NCBI GenBank assembly: GCA_958413985.1
Contig: CATYVZ010000004.1
Coordinates: forward strand, 42,863-106,862
Source of the DNA: an uncultured Bacilli bacterium
GTDB taxonomy: Bacteria > Bacillota_I > Bacilli_A > RF39 > UBA660
Length of the DNA: 64,000 nt
Direction of reading: 5' to 3'
The position numbers were made by a program, and so were the translations under genes. Under the pieces are notes generated by a model. The model had not been told where the DNA came from. It did not search any database and saw nothing but the letters and a program-made list of their open reading frames with translations. Positions 50,937 to 58,846 of this stretch are shown here, in pieces; within the stretch, counting starts at the first letter, position 1; every line of letters begins with the position of its first letter.

Positions 50937-52013
50937 TTGAAAAATAAAATTATCTATATATGTTCGATTATAATATCTCTTTTTGTTGGTATATGTGGAA
51001 CATTAGTTGTAGTTTATTATATACCAGAAGAAGAAAATATCACTAAAGTTATAGAGGAAGTAACGATAACAGAAAGTGATACAATAGCTCCAGCAGTGAA
51101 TAAACTTTATGATGCAGTTGTGACGGTTTTAAATTATGATCGCTCATTGGCTGCTACTGGAACAGGATTCGTTTATAAAACTGATGATGATTATGGCTAT
51201 ATTTTAACCAATCATCATGTTATTAGTGGCGCTAGAACGATAGAGGTTACTAATACACAAAACGTTACAGTTGAAGCGACGTTACTTGGCAGTGATGAAT
51301 ATGCTGATTTAGCGGTTTTACGAGTGGATAAAGATTTTGTTTTGCAAGTTGCAACTTTAGGTGATAGTACTGATCTTGAGATAGGAGATACGGTGTTTGC
51401 TATTGGTACACCTGTCGATGTTAAATATTATGGTACAGTTACTAAAGGAATTATTTCAGGATTTAATAGAACTGTTAATGTTACTTTGGATGATGGTGGT
51501 CAATTCATGATGGAGGTATTACAAACTAATACGGCTATAAATCCTGGTAATAGTGGTGGTCCATTGGCTAATATGAATGGTGAGGTTATAGGGATAAATA
51601 CTCTTAAGTTAGTTGAAGATGAGATTGAAGGTATGGGTTTTGCTATTCCAATTGAAATGGCGACTGCTGTTTTGGATAGATTAGAGAATGGAGAAAAGAT
51701 TGAAAGACCTTTACTAGGTATAAGTATGATTGATGCCAACAATCAATATGCTTTATTTACATATAAGGTATATTTAGATAAGGATTATTCGAAAGGTGTT
51801 GTTGTTATCGATGTTGAGGATGGTTCACCAGCTGCAACGGCAGGTTTTCAAAAGAACGATGTTATTTTGAAAATTGATGATATTGAAATTGAGGATAATA
51901 CACATTTTAAATATATATTATATAAGTATAGTATAGGTGATACAATCAAAATTGAATATGAGCGTAATGGTAAAACTAAAACAGTAGATGTTAAATTGAC
52001 TGATGCTATTTAA
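50937..52013 (+). CDS. HtrA/DegP-type membrane-anchored serine protease
   Basis: 358 aa: N-terminal membrane anchor (about 3-27), trypsin-like domain with His (LTNHHVISGA), Asp (EYADLAVLRVD) and Ser (NPGNSGGPL) triad, and one PDZ domain (about 265-350, VVVIDVEDGSPAATAGFQKNDVI). HtrA proteases degrade misfolded exported proteins at the membrane face. The start is most likely TTG 50937, 8 nt after AAAGGA; ATGs at 50928 and 50931 overlap or crowd the site. A terminator follows. Confidence 0.92.
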   Translation: MKNKIIYICSIIISLFVGICGTLVVVYYIPEEENITKVIEEVTITESDTIAPAVNKLYDAVVTVLNYDRSLAATGTGFVYKTDDDYGYILTNHHVISGARTIEVTNTQNVTVEATLLGSDEYADLAVLRVDKDFVLQVATLGDSTDLEIGDTVFAIGTPVDVKYYGTVTKGIISGFNRTVNVTLDDGGQFMMEVLQTNTAINPGNSGGPLANMNGEVIGINTLKLVEDEIEGMGFAIPIEMATAVLDRLENGEKIERPLLGISMIDANNQYALFTYKVYLDKDYSKGVVVIDVEDGSPAATAGFQKNDVILKIDDIEIEDNTHFKYILYKYSIGDTIKIEYERNGKTKTVDVKLTDAI

Positions 52014-52016
52014 ATA

Positions 52017-52042
52017 AGGATGCTATTTGCATTCTTTTTTTG
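52017..52042 (+). terminator. Terminator after the HtrA gene
   Basis: 7-bp stem AGGATGC / GCATTCT (one G-U) with loop TATTT and seven T. Confidence 0.75.
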
Positions 52043-52104
52043 TGCTAGTTTATATTTATGTCAAAAGTTTATAAATATCATAAAATATTTTGAGGAGGTA
52101 GCTT

Positions 52105-53445
52105 ATGAATGATTATAAAATAGTTATAGATGCTGGTCATGGTGGTGATGATCCCGGTGCTAGTGGTAATGGTATTATAGAAAAAGATTTGAATTTAAAA
52201 ATATCTAATTATATGTATGATCGATTCAGGGAATTAGGTGTGCCTGTGAAAATAATAAGAAGTACAGATGAAACAATAAGCCCTACTGAGCGAGTTAATA
52301 GGGTCTTGGATGCTTTTGGTAATAGTAATGATGTAGTAGTTATATCTAATCACATAAATGCAGGAGGTGGCGAAGGTGCCGAAGTAATATATGCATTAAG
52401 AAATAAAGACACATTATCCAATTTAGTTTTAAATGAGTTAGCTAATGAAGGACAAATAATAAGAAAAGCGTATCAACGAAGATTACCAAGTGATACATCC
52501 AAAGATTATTATTTTATGCAACGAAATACAGGAATAACCGAGCCTATTACCGTTGAATATGGTTTTTTAGATAATGAAAATGATGCCCAAAAACTAAAAC
52601 AAAATTATATAAACTATGCTGAAGCCGTAGTAAGAGCAGTTTTGGAATATATTGGTTACCCTAGTTCAGAGCAAAACACATACACAGTTCAAAAAGGCGA
52701 TAGCTTGTGGAGTATTGCCAAAAAATATAATACAACAGTCGAAGAATTAAAGGCTGCAAATAATTTAAGTAGCAATTTATTGAGCGTGGGCCAAGTATTA
52801 AAAATACCAACAACAGTTGAAATTCCAGAAAATTATATTGTATATACTGTTTCAAAAGGAGATACATTATATGGAATAGCTAACAAATACAATACAACAG
52901 TTAACGACTTAATCGAATACAATAACTTATCATCGACTAATTTATCTATCGGTCAAAAACTATTAATACCAAGCACAAATAATGAAGAAAATAACTATGA
53001 TACATACATCGTAAAAAGTGGTGACACATTATACAAAATAGCAAATCAATATAATACAACAGTTGATAATCTAATGAACATTAATAATTTGAGTACTAAT
53101 CTTCTAAGTATTGGTCAAAAGTTATTGATTCCTAAAGGACAACAAAACACATCAGAAAATTATTTTGAATATGTTGTAGTCGCTGGCGATACATTATATG
53201 GAATAGCTAACAAATATAATACGACAGTTAATCAAATTAAAAATATCAACAATTTAAATAGTAATACACTAAGTATCGGTCAAATATTAAAAATTCCAAA
53301 AAATAATGAAGTTACATATATAGTAAAAAGTGGCGATAATCTTTATAGTATTGCAAATGCCTACAATACAACAGTTGATGAAATCAAAAGAAAAAATAAC
53401 CTAACTAGCAATTTGTTAAGCATCGGCCAAGTATTAGTAATATAA
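52105..53445 (+). CDS. N-acetylmuramoyl-L-alanine amidase with five LysM domains
   Basis: 446 aa: Amidase_3 domain (residues 1-185) with IDAGHGGDDPGAS, zinc Glu in IEKDLNLKIS, ISNHINAGGGEG and TVEYGFLDNENDA. Five LysM repeats follow at about 191-235, 246-291, 300-345, 354-398 and 402-446, each carrying a YNTTV segment and a NNL...IGQ...IP end. LysM binds GlcNAc polymers in peptidoglycan. There is no signal peptide, so release may need lysis, a spore context or an unknown route. GGAGGTAG precedes ATG. It converges with a CwlJ-like gene. Confidence 0.92.
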   Translation: MNDYKIVIDAGHGGDDPGASGNGIIEKDLNLKISNYMYDRFRELGVPVKIIRSTDETISPTERVNRVLDAFGNSNDVVVISNHINAGGGEGAEVIYALRNKDTLSNLVLNELANEGQIIRKAYQRRLPSDTSKDYYFMQRNTGITEPITVEYGFLDNENDAQKLKQNYINYAEAVVRAVLEYIGYPSSEQNTYTVQKGDSLWSIAKKYNTTVEELKAANNLSSNLLSVGQVLKIPTTVEIPENYIVYTVSKGDTLYGIANKYNTTVNDLIEYNNLSSTNLSIGQKLLIPSTNNEENNYDTYIVKSGDTLYKIANQYNTTVDNLMNINNLSTNLLSIGQKLLIPKGQQNTSENYFEYVVVAGDTLYGIANKYNTTVNQIKNINNLNSNTLSIGQILKIPKNNEVTYIVKSGDNLYSIANAYNTTVDEIKRKNNLTSNLLSIGQVLVI

Positions 53446-53475
53446 AAAAACCAACTAAAAACATAGTTGGTTTTT
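53446..53475. terminator. Bidirectional terminator between the LysM amidase and CwlJ-like genes
   Basis: 12-bp stem AAAAACCAACTA / TAGTTGGTTTTT with a 6-nt loop; T runs on both strands. Confidence 0.85.
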
Positions 53476-53897
53476 CAATGTATTTGTTCACATACGCCTG
53501 GATCAGGGTTATAAAAACAATGACTTTTATATCTACCGGCCAAGTCTTGATCATACCAAGTTATTTTACAAGATTCATTAGCCGAAGGTGCATAAAACCA
53601 CAAAGCATTAGTAGCAGGATAATAGTACTCACCTCGTAGTATTCGATCCGCCAAATTTAGTTCTGAAGTAGTAGGATTACTAAAAAACAAAGGGCTATCC
53701 ACACCAGAAAATTGATTGGCTTGATATAAAGCATCCGTAATTGTTGTGACATTTGTAAAAGTAAGACAATTTGCTAAAACGCGATTGATAACAACATTAC
53801 CAACCATCAACATACCTAGATTACCTTCACCAACTGCCTCAGCTCGCATTATTCTTGCCAAAAGTTCTCTTTCCTTAGAATTATATTTTACAATCAT
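53475..53897 (-). CDS. Cell wall hydrolase, CwlJ/SleB family
   Basis: 140-aa Hydrolase_2 domain protein. Seen: LLARIMRAEAVGEGNLGMLMVGNVVINR (catalytic Glu region), NQFSGVD and NALWFYAP. SleB and CwlJ are the cortex-lytic enzymes of spore germination. The lack of signal peptide and of a wall-binding domain matches CwlJ better than SleB. ATG 53897 (minus) follows AGGTGA; the GTG at 53906 overlaps that site. It is one more spore-linked gene in this window. Confidence 0.85.
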   Translation of the reverse strand: MIVKYNSKERELLARIMRAEAVGEGNLGMLMVGNVVINRVLANCLTFTNVTTITDALYQANQFSGVDSPLFFSNPTTSELNLADRILRGEYYYPATNALWFYAPSANESCKITWYDQDLAGRYKSHCFYNPDPGVCEQIH

Positions 53898-53959
53898 TAA
53901 ATTCACCTATCATATTATATGATATTATAGATGAACTTTGAATAAATTATATTAAAACA

Positions 53960-53988
53960 TTGTAATAAAAAAAAAAATATGATATAAT
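53960..53988 (+). promoter_or_regulatory. Promoter of tRNA-Trp
   Basis: TTGTAA (53960-53965), 17-nt spacer, TATAAT (53983-53988); the tRNA starts 17 nt later. Confidence 0.65.
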
Positions 53989-54004
53989 TAATTTATAATT
54001 TTTT

Positions 54005-54078
54005 AGGGGTGTAATTCAATGGTAGAATGACGGTCTCCAAAACCGTTCATGTGGGTTCAACTCCTGCCACCCCTGCCA
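54005..54078 (+). tRNA. trnW: tRNA-Trp (anticodon CCA)
   Basis: Acceptor arms AGGGGTG / CACCCCT, discriminator G and encoded CCA (54076-54078). D arm with TTCAATGGTAGAA, anticodon arm ACGGT-CTCCAAA-ACCGT reading CCA, and T arm GTGGGTTCAACTCCTGC. CCA reading UGG only, with TGA used as stop elsewhere, confirms the standard code. A small membrane protein gene follows after 47 nt and may be transcribed with it. Confidence 0.95.
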
Positions 54079-54125
54079 AATTAATAATTATATTTTATAA
54101 TATAGATATCAATGGGAGGTTAAAA

Positions 54126-54659
54126 ATGGACTTAGCCACTTGTGTCGATGCCTGCACTGATGTTCAACTGCTTAATATTTTGAATATTTTTAAATCTATT
54201 ATTCAACTAATTACTATTTTAGTACCAGTAATTTTAGTAATATTTGTCATTATAGATATTATTAAAACAATTTCTGCTGGGGATGTAGATACTAAGAAAT
54301 TATCAAAATCAATAGCAAAGAGAATTGCAGCAGCAGTTATTGTTTTTTTAGTTTATCCGATTGTTAATTTTGCTCTTCAAATAACACCACTTTCTAATTC
54401 TTATTATATTAGTTGTTATAACTGTGCTGATCAAGTATTAGATATTTCCATCAGCAATGCTGAAGCTGCTATTACCAACCTTAATTTTGCAATAACCACA
54501 TTAACTAAAAATCAAACTGAACAAAACTATGCGGAGGCTATGAGGCTGTATGAGGTTGCACGACAAGAAGTAAAATTAATAACAAAGAAAGCCGAAAGAG
54601 AAGAATATCAGAAAAAATTAACAGAATTAAAAAATGACATTGCACAACTACAACCATAA
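54126..54659 (+). CDS. Two-helix membrane protein, VirB2/TrbC pilin-like (unknown function)
   Basis: 177 aa, not assigned. Two hydrophobic helices (about 15-45 and 66-90) are joined by a short basic loop (SAGDVDTKKLSKSIAKRIA), an arrangement seen in VirB2/TrbC-like pilins and in small proteins of conjugation-like systems. Then CYNCAD and a C-terminal coiled coil (residues 130-177). GGGAGG precedes ATG 54126. The frame is open back into the tRNA gene, but that part is not coding. No type IV secretion genes are nearby, so a pilin role is only a structural suggestion. Confidence 0.6.
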   Translation: MDLATCVDACTDVQLLNILNIFKSIIQLITILVPVILVIFVIIDIIKTISAGDVDTKKLSKSIAKRIAAAVIVFLVYPIVNFALQITPLSNSYYISCYNCADQVLDISISNAEAAITNLNFAITTLTKNQTEQNYAEAMRLYEVARQEVKLITKKAEREEYQKKLTELKNDIAQLQP

Positions 54660-54660
54660 A

Positions 54661-54685
54661 AAAAGGATTTTTAAATCCTTTTTTT
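54661..54685. terminator. Bidirectional terminator
   Basis: 10-bp stem AAAAGGATTT / AAATCCTTTT with a 2-nt gap and T runs on both strands, between the pilin-like gene and the DUF308 gene. It overlaps the last codons of the latter. Confidence 0.8.
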
Positions 54686-55198
54686 GTAAAATACATAGCC
54701 GACAATATCTAAAACCGCATATAAAATTATAAATAGTCCGATAGTTTTATAAAACAAATGAGTCATTGCAACATAGAATCCGCATATTATTAGAAGAATA
54801 GAAATAACCAATCTGACAATAAAAGAAGTTTTATCATCTTTATTATTTAAAGTATCAATCAATCTAATAATTCCACTATAAATAATCCATCCTCCAAAAA
54901 TCAATCTTATTGTTGTTTCAATTAAAGATGAAAATATAATCATAAATAAACCTAAGACGATCAATAATACACCAACAAATAGTTTACTTTTTAAATCGAT
55001 ATTCAAATTCTTTAACGTTTTACGATATCCTAAAATATTAACCAAACCTATAAGCATCAAAGCACCACCAGCAATATAAGAAATAAATTTTAAAATACCT
55101 CCAGGGTTAGTAAATAAAATAATACCAAATATTAAAAATAATATCGAACTGATTAAAGAATTGTCGTCAGAATAACCAATAACCGTTATTTTCTTCAT
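54671..55198 (-). CDS. DUF308 (HdeD-like) membrane protein
   Basis: 175 aa, about six membrane helices in paired repeats. Features typical of DUF308 are ILFLIFGIILFTNPGG, YIAGGALMLIGLVNIL, VLLIVLGLFMIIFS, RLIFGGWIIYSGIIRLID. HdeD relatives are linked to acid resistance in E. coli but the function in Firmicutes is unknown. AGGTGA precedes ATG 55198 on the minus strand; an in-frame upstream codon (55207) overlaps it. Confidence 0.75.
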   Translation of the reverse strand: MKKITVIGYSDDNSLISSILFLIFGIILFTNPGGILKFISYIAGGALMLIGLVNILGYRKTLKNLNIDLKSKLFVGVLLIVLGLFMIIFSSLIETTIRLIFGGWIIYSGIIRLIDTLNNKDDKTSFIVRLVISILLIICGFYVAMTHLFYKTIGLFIILYAVLDIVGYVFYKKRI

Positions 55199-55248
55199 TA
55201 AAATCACCTATTATATTATATAACAAAAAACATTATTATACAACAGCG

Positions 55249-55277
55249 TTGACAAAAAAAATATACAAGTATAAAAT
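55249..55277 (+). promoter_or_regulatory. Promoter of the MacB-type ABC gene
   Basis: TTGACA (55249-55254), 17-nt spacer, TAAAAT (55272-55277), 41 nt before the start codon. Confidence 0.65.
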
Positions 55278-55317
55278 AAATAATATGGTGTTGATAATAG
55301 GTAGAAAGGAAAAGAAA

Positions 55318-57642
55318 ATGCTACAATTAAAAAATATAAGAAAAAGTTATAAAACTGGCAATTTTACGCAAAATGCTTTAGAAGATGTCAGTTTGCAGTT
55401 TAGAAAAAACGAATTTGTTGCCATTTTAGGTCCATCAGGCTCAGGGAAGACCACTTTATTAAATATCATTGGTGGATTGGACAGATACGATAGCGGTGAT
55501 TTAATAATAAACAATAAATCGACTAAAAGATTTAAAGATACTGATTGGGATGCTTATCGCAATAATTGTATTGGTTTTATTTTTCAAAGTTACAATTTAA
55601 TTAATCACATTAGTATTTTGGCTAATGTTGAGTTAGGCATGACTTTAAGTGGCGTTAGCAAAAGCGAAAGAAGAAAAAAAGCTCTTGAAGTGCTTAAGAA
55701 AGTTGGTTTAGAAGAACATATTAACAAAAAACCAAATCAACTATCTGGTGGACAAATGCAAAGAGTAGCTATTGCACGTGCTTTAGTAAATGATCCTGAT
55801 ATCGTCCTAGCTGATGAACCAACTGGGGCTTTGGATTCTAAAACAAGTATTCAAATAATGGAACTAATCAAAGAAATAGCGCGCGAAAAATTAGTTATAA
55901 TGGTAACTCACAATAGTGAATTGGCCCATTCTTATGCTAATAGAATAATCGAATTAAAAGATGGTGTAGTTACTAATGATACAAAAGAATTAAAAGATGA
56001 TTCTCAGAATAATAAAGAATATAAAATAAAAAAGACAGCAATGAATTTCCTAACAGCGTTATCTTTATCGTTTAATAACATTAAAACAAAAAAAGGTAGA
56101 ACATTAATAACAGCCTTTGCCTCTAGTATAGGAATTATTGGTATAGCTATTATCTTATCTTTGTCAAATGGCTTTGATATTCAAATTGATAAGTTTGAAG
56201 CGGATACTTTATCCAATTTTCCAATAACTATATCGCGTCAAGCAACTGAAATGTCAGTTGAAGATATGATGAGTATGGGTAATAATTTTGTCGACGAAGA
56301 TGGTACTTACCCTGATACACAGGTTATATACCCATATGATACCGCTTCTTCCATGATGATTCATCAAAATGTTATTACTGAAGAATACATGGATTATATA
56401 AATAACATAAATCCCGATGATACAATCGGCATATCTTATTTAAGAACTGTTAATATGAACATGTTAATTAAAAATGCTGAAATGATCACATATGTCAATA
56501 GTCAGAGTCTAGGTTTAACAGCGTTACCAAAAGACTTTACGAACAATAGCGAGTCATTCCTTCAGTCTGGGTATGATTTGTTATATGGAAGCTATCCTCA
56601 AGAAAAAACCGATTTAGTTATTTCTGTTAATTACAAAAATCGTTTTGAGGAAACTATTTTAAAAATTTTAGGAATCGACACGACTAAGCAAGAAATACCA
56701 TTCTCAGAAATTGTAGGTAAAGAGATAAAGTTGATTTTAAATGATGATTTTTATATAAACAATAATGGTTATTTTCTACCAAATATGAATTATCAGGAAC
56801 TTTACGACAGTGATAAGGTAATAACTTTAAAAATTGTCGGTGTTGTAAGAGGCAAAGAAGATAGTTTATTATCTAATATTGTCAGCATGATGGGGATGAG
56901 TCAGAATACTGGAAGCATATTATATTCTAATGAATTGGCAGAGTATATTATCGAACAAAATTGCAACTCTGAAATTGTTAAAGCACAAGAACAAGCAGAA
57001 TATAACGTAATTAGTGGTGAGCAATTTACAGAAAACTCAACTAAAGACGATTTTCTTACTTATTTAGGAGCTAAGGATATTCCATATTTTATAAATATTT
57101 TCCCCACTGATTTTGCTGCTAAAGAAAGAATTATTGACTACCTTAACACCTACAACACAAATTTAAGTGATGACGATAAAATATTGTATACTGATTTAGC
57201 GGATACATTTTCTAGTTTATCCGGTCAAATTATGGATGCAATAACTTGGGTTTTAATCGCTTTTTCAGCCATTTCATTAATCGTTTCATCGATTATGATC
57301 GGTATAATTACATATATTTCAGTATTAGAAAGGACCAAAGAAATTGGTATTTTAAGAAGCTTAGGAGCTAGAAAAAAAGATGTCAGTCGCGTTTTCAATG
57401 CGGAAACTTTTATTATCGGTTTTGCCTCTGGTATCATTGGAATTTTGATTGCTAGATTGTTGTTGTTACCTATTAATTCAATTCTATACAATTTAACAGG
57501 TTTATCTAATGTGGCCAAAATGAATCCATTACATATCGTCATTTTAATAGTTATTGCAATTATTCTTACTTTAATTGGCGGATGGATACCAGCTTTCATT
57601 GCTAGTAAAAAAGATCCAGTAGAATCATTGCGCACAGAATAA
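55318..57642 (+). CDS. ABC transporter ATPase-permease fusion (MacB/FtsX type)
   Basis: 774 aa. N-terminal LolD-type ATPase (Walker A GPSGSGKTT, signature LSGGQMQRVAIARAL, Walker B IVLADEPTGALDS, H-loop VTHNSE). Then a first membrane helix (about 262-285), a large external MacB-like domain (about 290-620) and three C-terminal FtsX helices (VLERTKEIGILRSLGARKKD between). MacB-type fusions export peptides or toxins or transmit signals by mechanotransmission. ATG 55318 with GAAAGGAAAAG is preferred; the upstream frame runs into the promoter. No two-component or peptide gene is adjacent. Confidence 0.92.
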   Translation: MLQLKNIRKSYKTGNFTQNALEDVSLQFRKNEFVAILGPSGSGKTTLLNIIGGLDRYDSGDLIINNKSTKRFKDTDWDAYRNNCIGFIFQSYNLINHISILANVELGMTLSGVSKSERRKKALEVLKKVGLEEHINKKPNQLSGGQMQRVAIARALVNDPDIVLADEPTGALDSKTSIQIMELIKEIAREKLVIMVTHNSELAHSYANRIIELKDGVVTNDTKELKDDSQNNKEYKIKKTAMNFLTALSLSFNNIKTKKGRTLITAFASSIGIIGIAIILSLSNGFDIQIDKFEADTLSNFPITISRQATEMSVEDMMSMGNNFVDEDGTYPDTQVIYPYDTASSMMIHQNVITEEYMDYINNINPDDTIGISYLRTVNMNMLIKNAEMITYVNSQSLGLTALPKDFTNNSESFLQSGYDLLYGSYPQEKTDLVISVNYKNRFEETILKILGIDTTKQEIPFSEIVGKEIKLILNDDFYINNNGYFLPNMNYQELYDSDKVITLKIVGVVRGKEDSLLSNIVSMMGMSQNTGSILYSNELAEYIIEQNCNSEIVKAQEQAEYNVISGEQFTENSTKDDFLTYLGAKDIPYFINIFPTDFAAKERIIDYLNTYNTNLSDDDKILYTDLADTFSSLSGQIMDAITWVLIAFSAISLIVSSIMIGIITYISVLERTKEIGILRSLGARKKDVSRVFNAETFIIGFASGIIGILIARLLLLPINSILYNLTGLSNVAKMNPLHIVILIVIAIILTLIGGWIPAFIASKKDPVESLRTE

Positions 57643-57730
57643 AAATTTAAGTTAGGCTAGTTTACTTTTAAGTTTGAAGTTTTGTTAACGAGTAAATATC
57701 AGATATTATCTAGCTAAAATATTACTTTTG

Positions 57731-57739
57731 TGCTATAAT
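57731..57739 (+). promoter_or_regulatory. Extended -10 promoter of the HTH gene
   Basis: TGCTATAAT (TGn plus perfect -10), 17 nt before the start codon at 57757. No good -35 box is visible at the expected distance. Confidence 0.5.
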
Positions 57740-57756
57740 ATAACTGGTGAGCAATT

Positions 57757-58092
57757 ATGAATCAAAAAATAAAAGCATCCAAACTAATAGCTGACAAGTT
57801 ACGTGGTAAAACTTATCTTACTTATGTTGAAATAGCTAATATAACAGGCTATCACCCCAAATACATCTTGAAATTAAAAAAAGAAATAATCGATGGCAAA
57901 ATACACTTTAATCATGGTAATAAAAATCGCGAACCAATTAATAAGATATCACAAAAAGAAAAAGATTATATCATCAGCTTATATAAAAGAAGTAAGGTAA
58001 GCGTACGCAAATTTTGTAATTTTTACAATCGCCGTAGTTATTCTTGTATTTATAATATTTTAAAAGAAGCAGGATTATTAAAAAAAGATTAG
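57757..58092 (+). CDS. Stand-alone helix-turn-helix protein resembling an ISNCY-type transposase N-terminus
   Basis: 111 aa, strongly basic. A first HTH (LTYVEIANITGYHPKYILKL) is followed by a FNHGNKNREPINKIS linker and a second helical unit (EKDYIISLYKR ... CIYNILKEAGLL). This is the double-HTH layout at the N-terminus of ISNCY/IS481-like transposases, but no DDE catalytic domain follows: the frame stops normally before a terminator. It has its own promoter and GGTGAG ribosome binding site. It is either a decayed transposase fragment or a domesticated DNA-binding protein; the intact signals favour the latter. Confidence 0.6.
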   Translation: MNQKIKASKLIADKLRGKTYLTYVEIANITGYHPKYILKLKKEIIDGKIHFNHGNKNREPINKISQKEKDYIISLYKRSKVSVRKFCNFYNRRSYSCIYNILKEAGLLKKD

Positions 58093-58136
58093 TGTTGTGA
58101 AATATTTTAATTATATTTCATTAACTAATCTTTTTT
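58081..58136. terminator. Long bidirectional terminator hairpin
   Basis: 13-bp outer stem AAAAAAGATTAGT / ACTAATCTTTTTT (58081-58093, 58124-58136) with an inner GAAATAT / ATATTTC stem. It overlaps the 3' ends of both convergent genes (HTH and DtxR-family). Confidence 0.8.
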
Positions 58137-58534
58137 ATTATTCTTTCAATATTAATTAGAGTATCGTTATCGATAAAATGCTCGATTTTTTCTACTTGCT
58201 TTAAACTATATTTGTTTCCATTCAAACATTTAAAAAACTTTTTTAAAAGGTTATGACGCCACAACAAATATTTTCCCAATAATTTTCCATTTTCAGTTAA
58301 ACTAATTTTGCCATATTTTTCAAATTCTACCATTTCTAAATTTTTTAATCGATTAGCCATTTTTGAGGTAGAAGAAGGTTTGACATTTAAAAAATTAGCC
58401 AGTTCTTTAATTGTTACAAACTTATTATTTTTGGTTTTCCGATAAATCATTTCAATATAATCTTCCATGGCTTCTGTAATTTTATTTTTTTCTTTTAGTT
58501 TATAACCTTTTAAAGTATAAAAATCGCTTTTCAC
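58121..58534 (-). CDS. DtxR/MntR-family metal-responsive repressor
   Basis: 137 aa. Winged helix (TEAMEDYIEMIYRKTKNNKFVTIKELANFLNVKPSSTSKMANRL) and a metal/dimerisation region with LLWRHNLLKKFF and HFID. It lacks the C-terminal SH3 domain, like MntR. Its place divergent from feoAB suggests that it senses iron (or manganese) and represses feo. The GTG start at 58534 is chosen because AAGGAGG lies 6-7 nt upstream; the longer frame would translate through that site. One of the usual metal-ligand Cys/Glu positions cannot be confirmed by eye. Confidence 0.85.
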   Translation of the reverse strand: MKSDFYTLKGYKLKEKNKITEAMEDYIEMIYRKTKNNKFVTIKELANFLNVKPSSTSKMANRLKNLEMVEFEKYGKISLTENGKLLGKYLLWRHNLLKKFFKCLNGNKYSLKQVEKIEHFIDNDTLINIERIIKKIS

Positions 58535-58573
58535 GCCCAAACCTCCTTCTATGATAAACATACAATGTAATAG

Positions 58574-58598
58574 TTAGATAAAGGAAACATCTATCTAA
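58574..58598. promoter_or_regulatory. Candidate operator between the DtxR-family gene and feoAB
   Basis: Perfect inverted repeat TTAGATA (58574-58580) ... TATCTAA (58592-58598), 11 nt apart, in the short divergent region. TTAG/CTAA half-site ends are typical of DtxR/IdeR operators, although the spacing is longer than the classic 19-bp site. Confidence 0.5.
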
Positions 58599-58621
58599 TA
58601 ATATGAAAGGAAAAAAGTTTT

Positions 58622-58846
58622 ATGTTTTTATGTGATATGAAAGTTGGCGATAAAGCGATCGTCAAAAAAGTCCAAACTAACGACAGTATCAAGAGAAGAC
58701 TCTTGGATATAGGGTTAATTGAAGGAACTAAAATTGAATGTCTATTAAAAAGCCCTCTAAATGATCCGACAGCATATCTTATAAGAGGAGCTATCATTGC
58801 GATTAGAAAAGACGATTGTAAGGATATTGAGGTTGATATTATATGA
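58622..58846 (+). CDS. feoA: Ferrous iron transport protein A
   Basis: 74-aa SH3-like protein that assists FeoB. Seen: VGDKAIVKKVQTNDSIKRRLLDIGLIEGTKIECLL and the end ILIRGAIIAIRKDD-like segment (YLIRGAIIAIRKDDC). GAAAGGAAAAAAG precedes ATG 58622. Stop overlaps the feoB start by 4 nt (ATGA). Confidence 0.93.
   Translation: MFLCDMKVGDKAIVKKVQTNDSIKRRLLDIGLIEGTKIECLLKSPLNDPTAYLIRGAIIAIRKDDCKDIEVDII

Noticed and set aside
52675..53440. Five DNA repeats with AATACAACAGTT-type cores, CRISPR-like at first sight
   Set aside because: They are coding repeats for LysM domains (YNTTV), in frame and imperfect; no spacer logic.
54027..54125. Upstream extension of the pilin-like gene into tRNA-Trp
   Set aside because: The frame is open by chance through the tRNA; the real start at 54126 has GGGAGG.
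57225..57635. 136-aa minus-strand open frame inside the ABC fusion gene
   Set aside because: Antisense shadow of the FtsX helices, with no independent signals.
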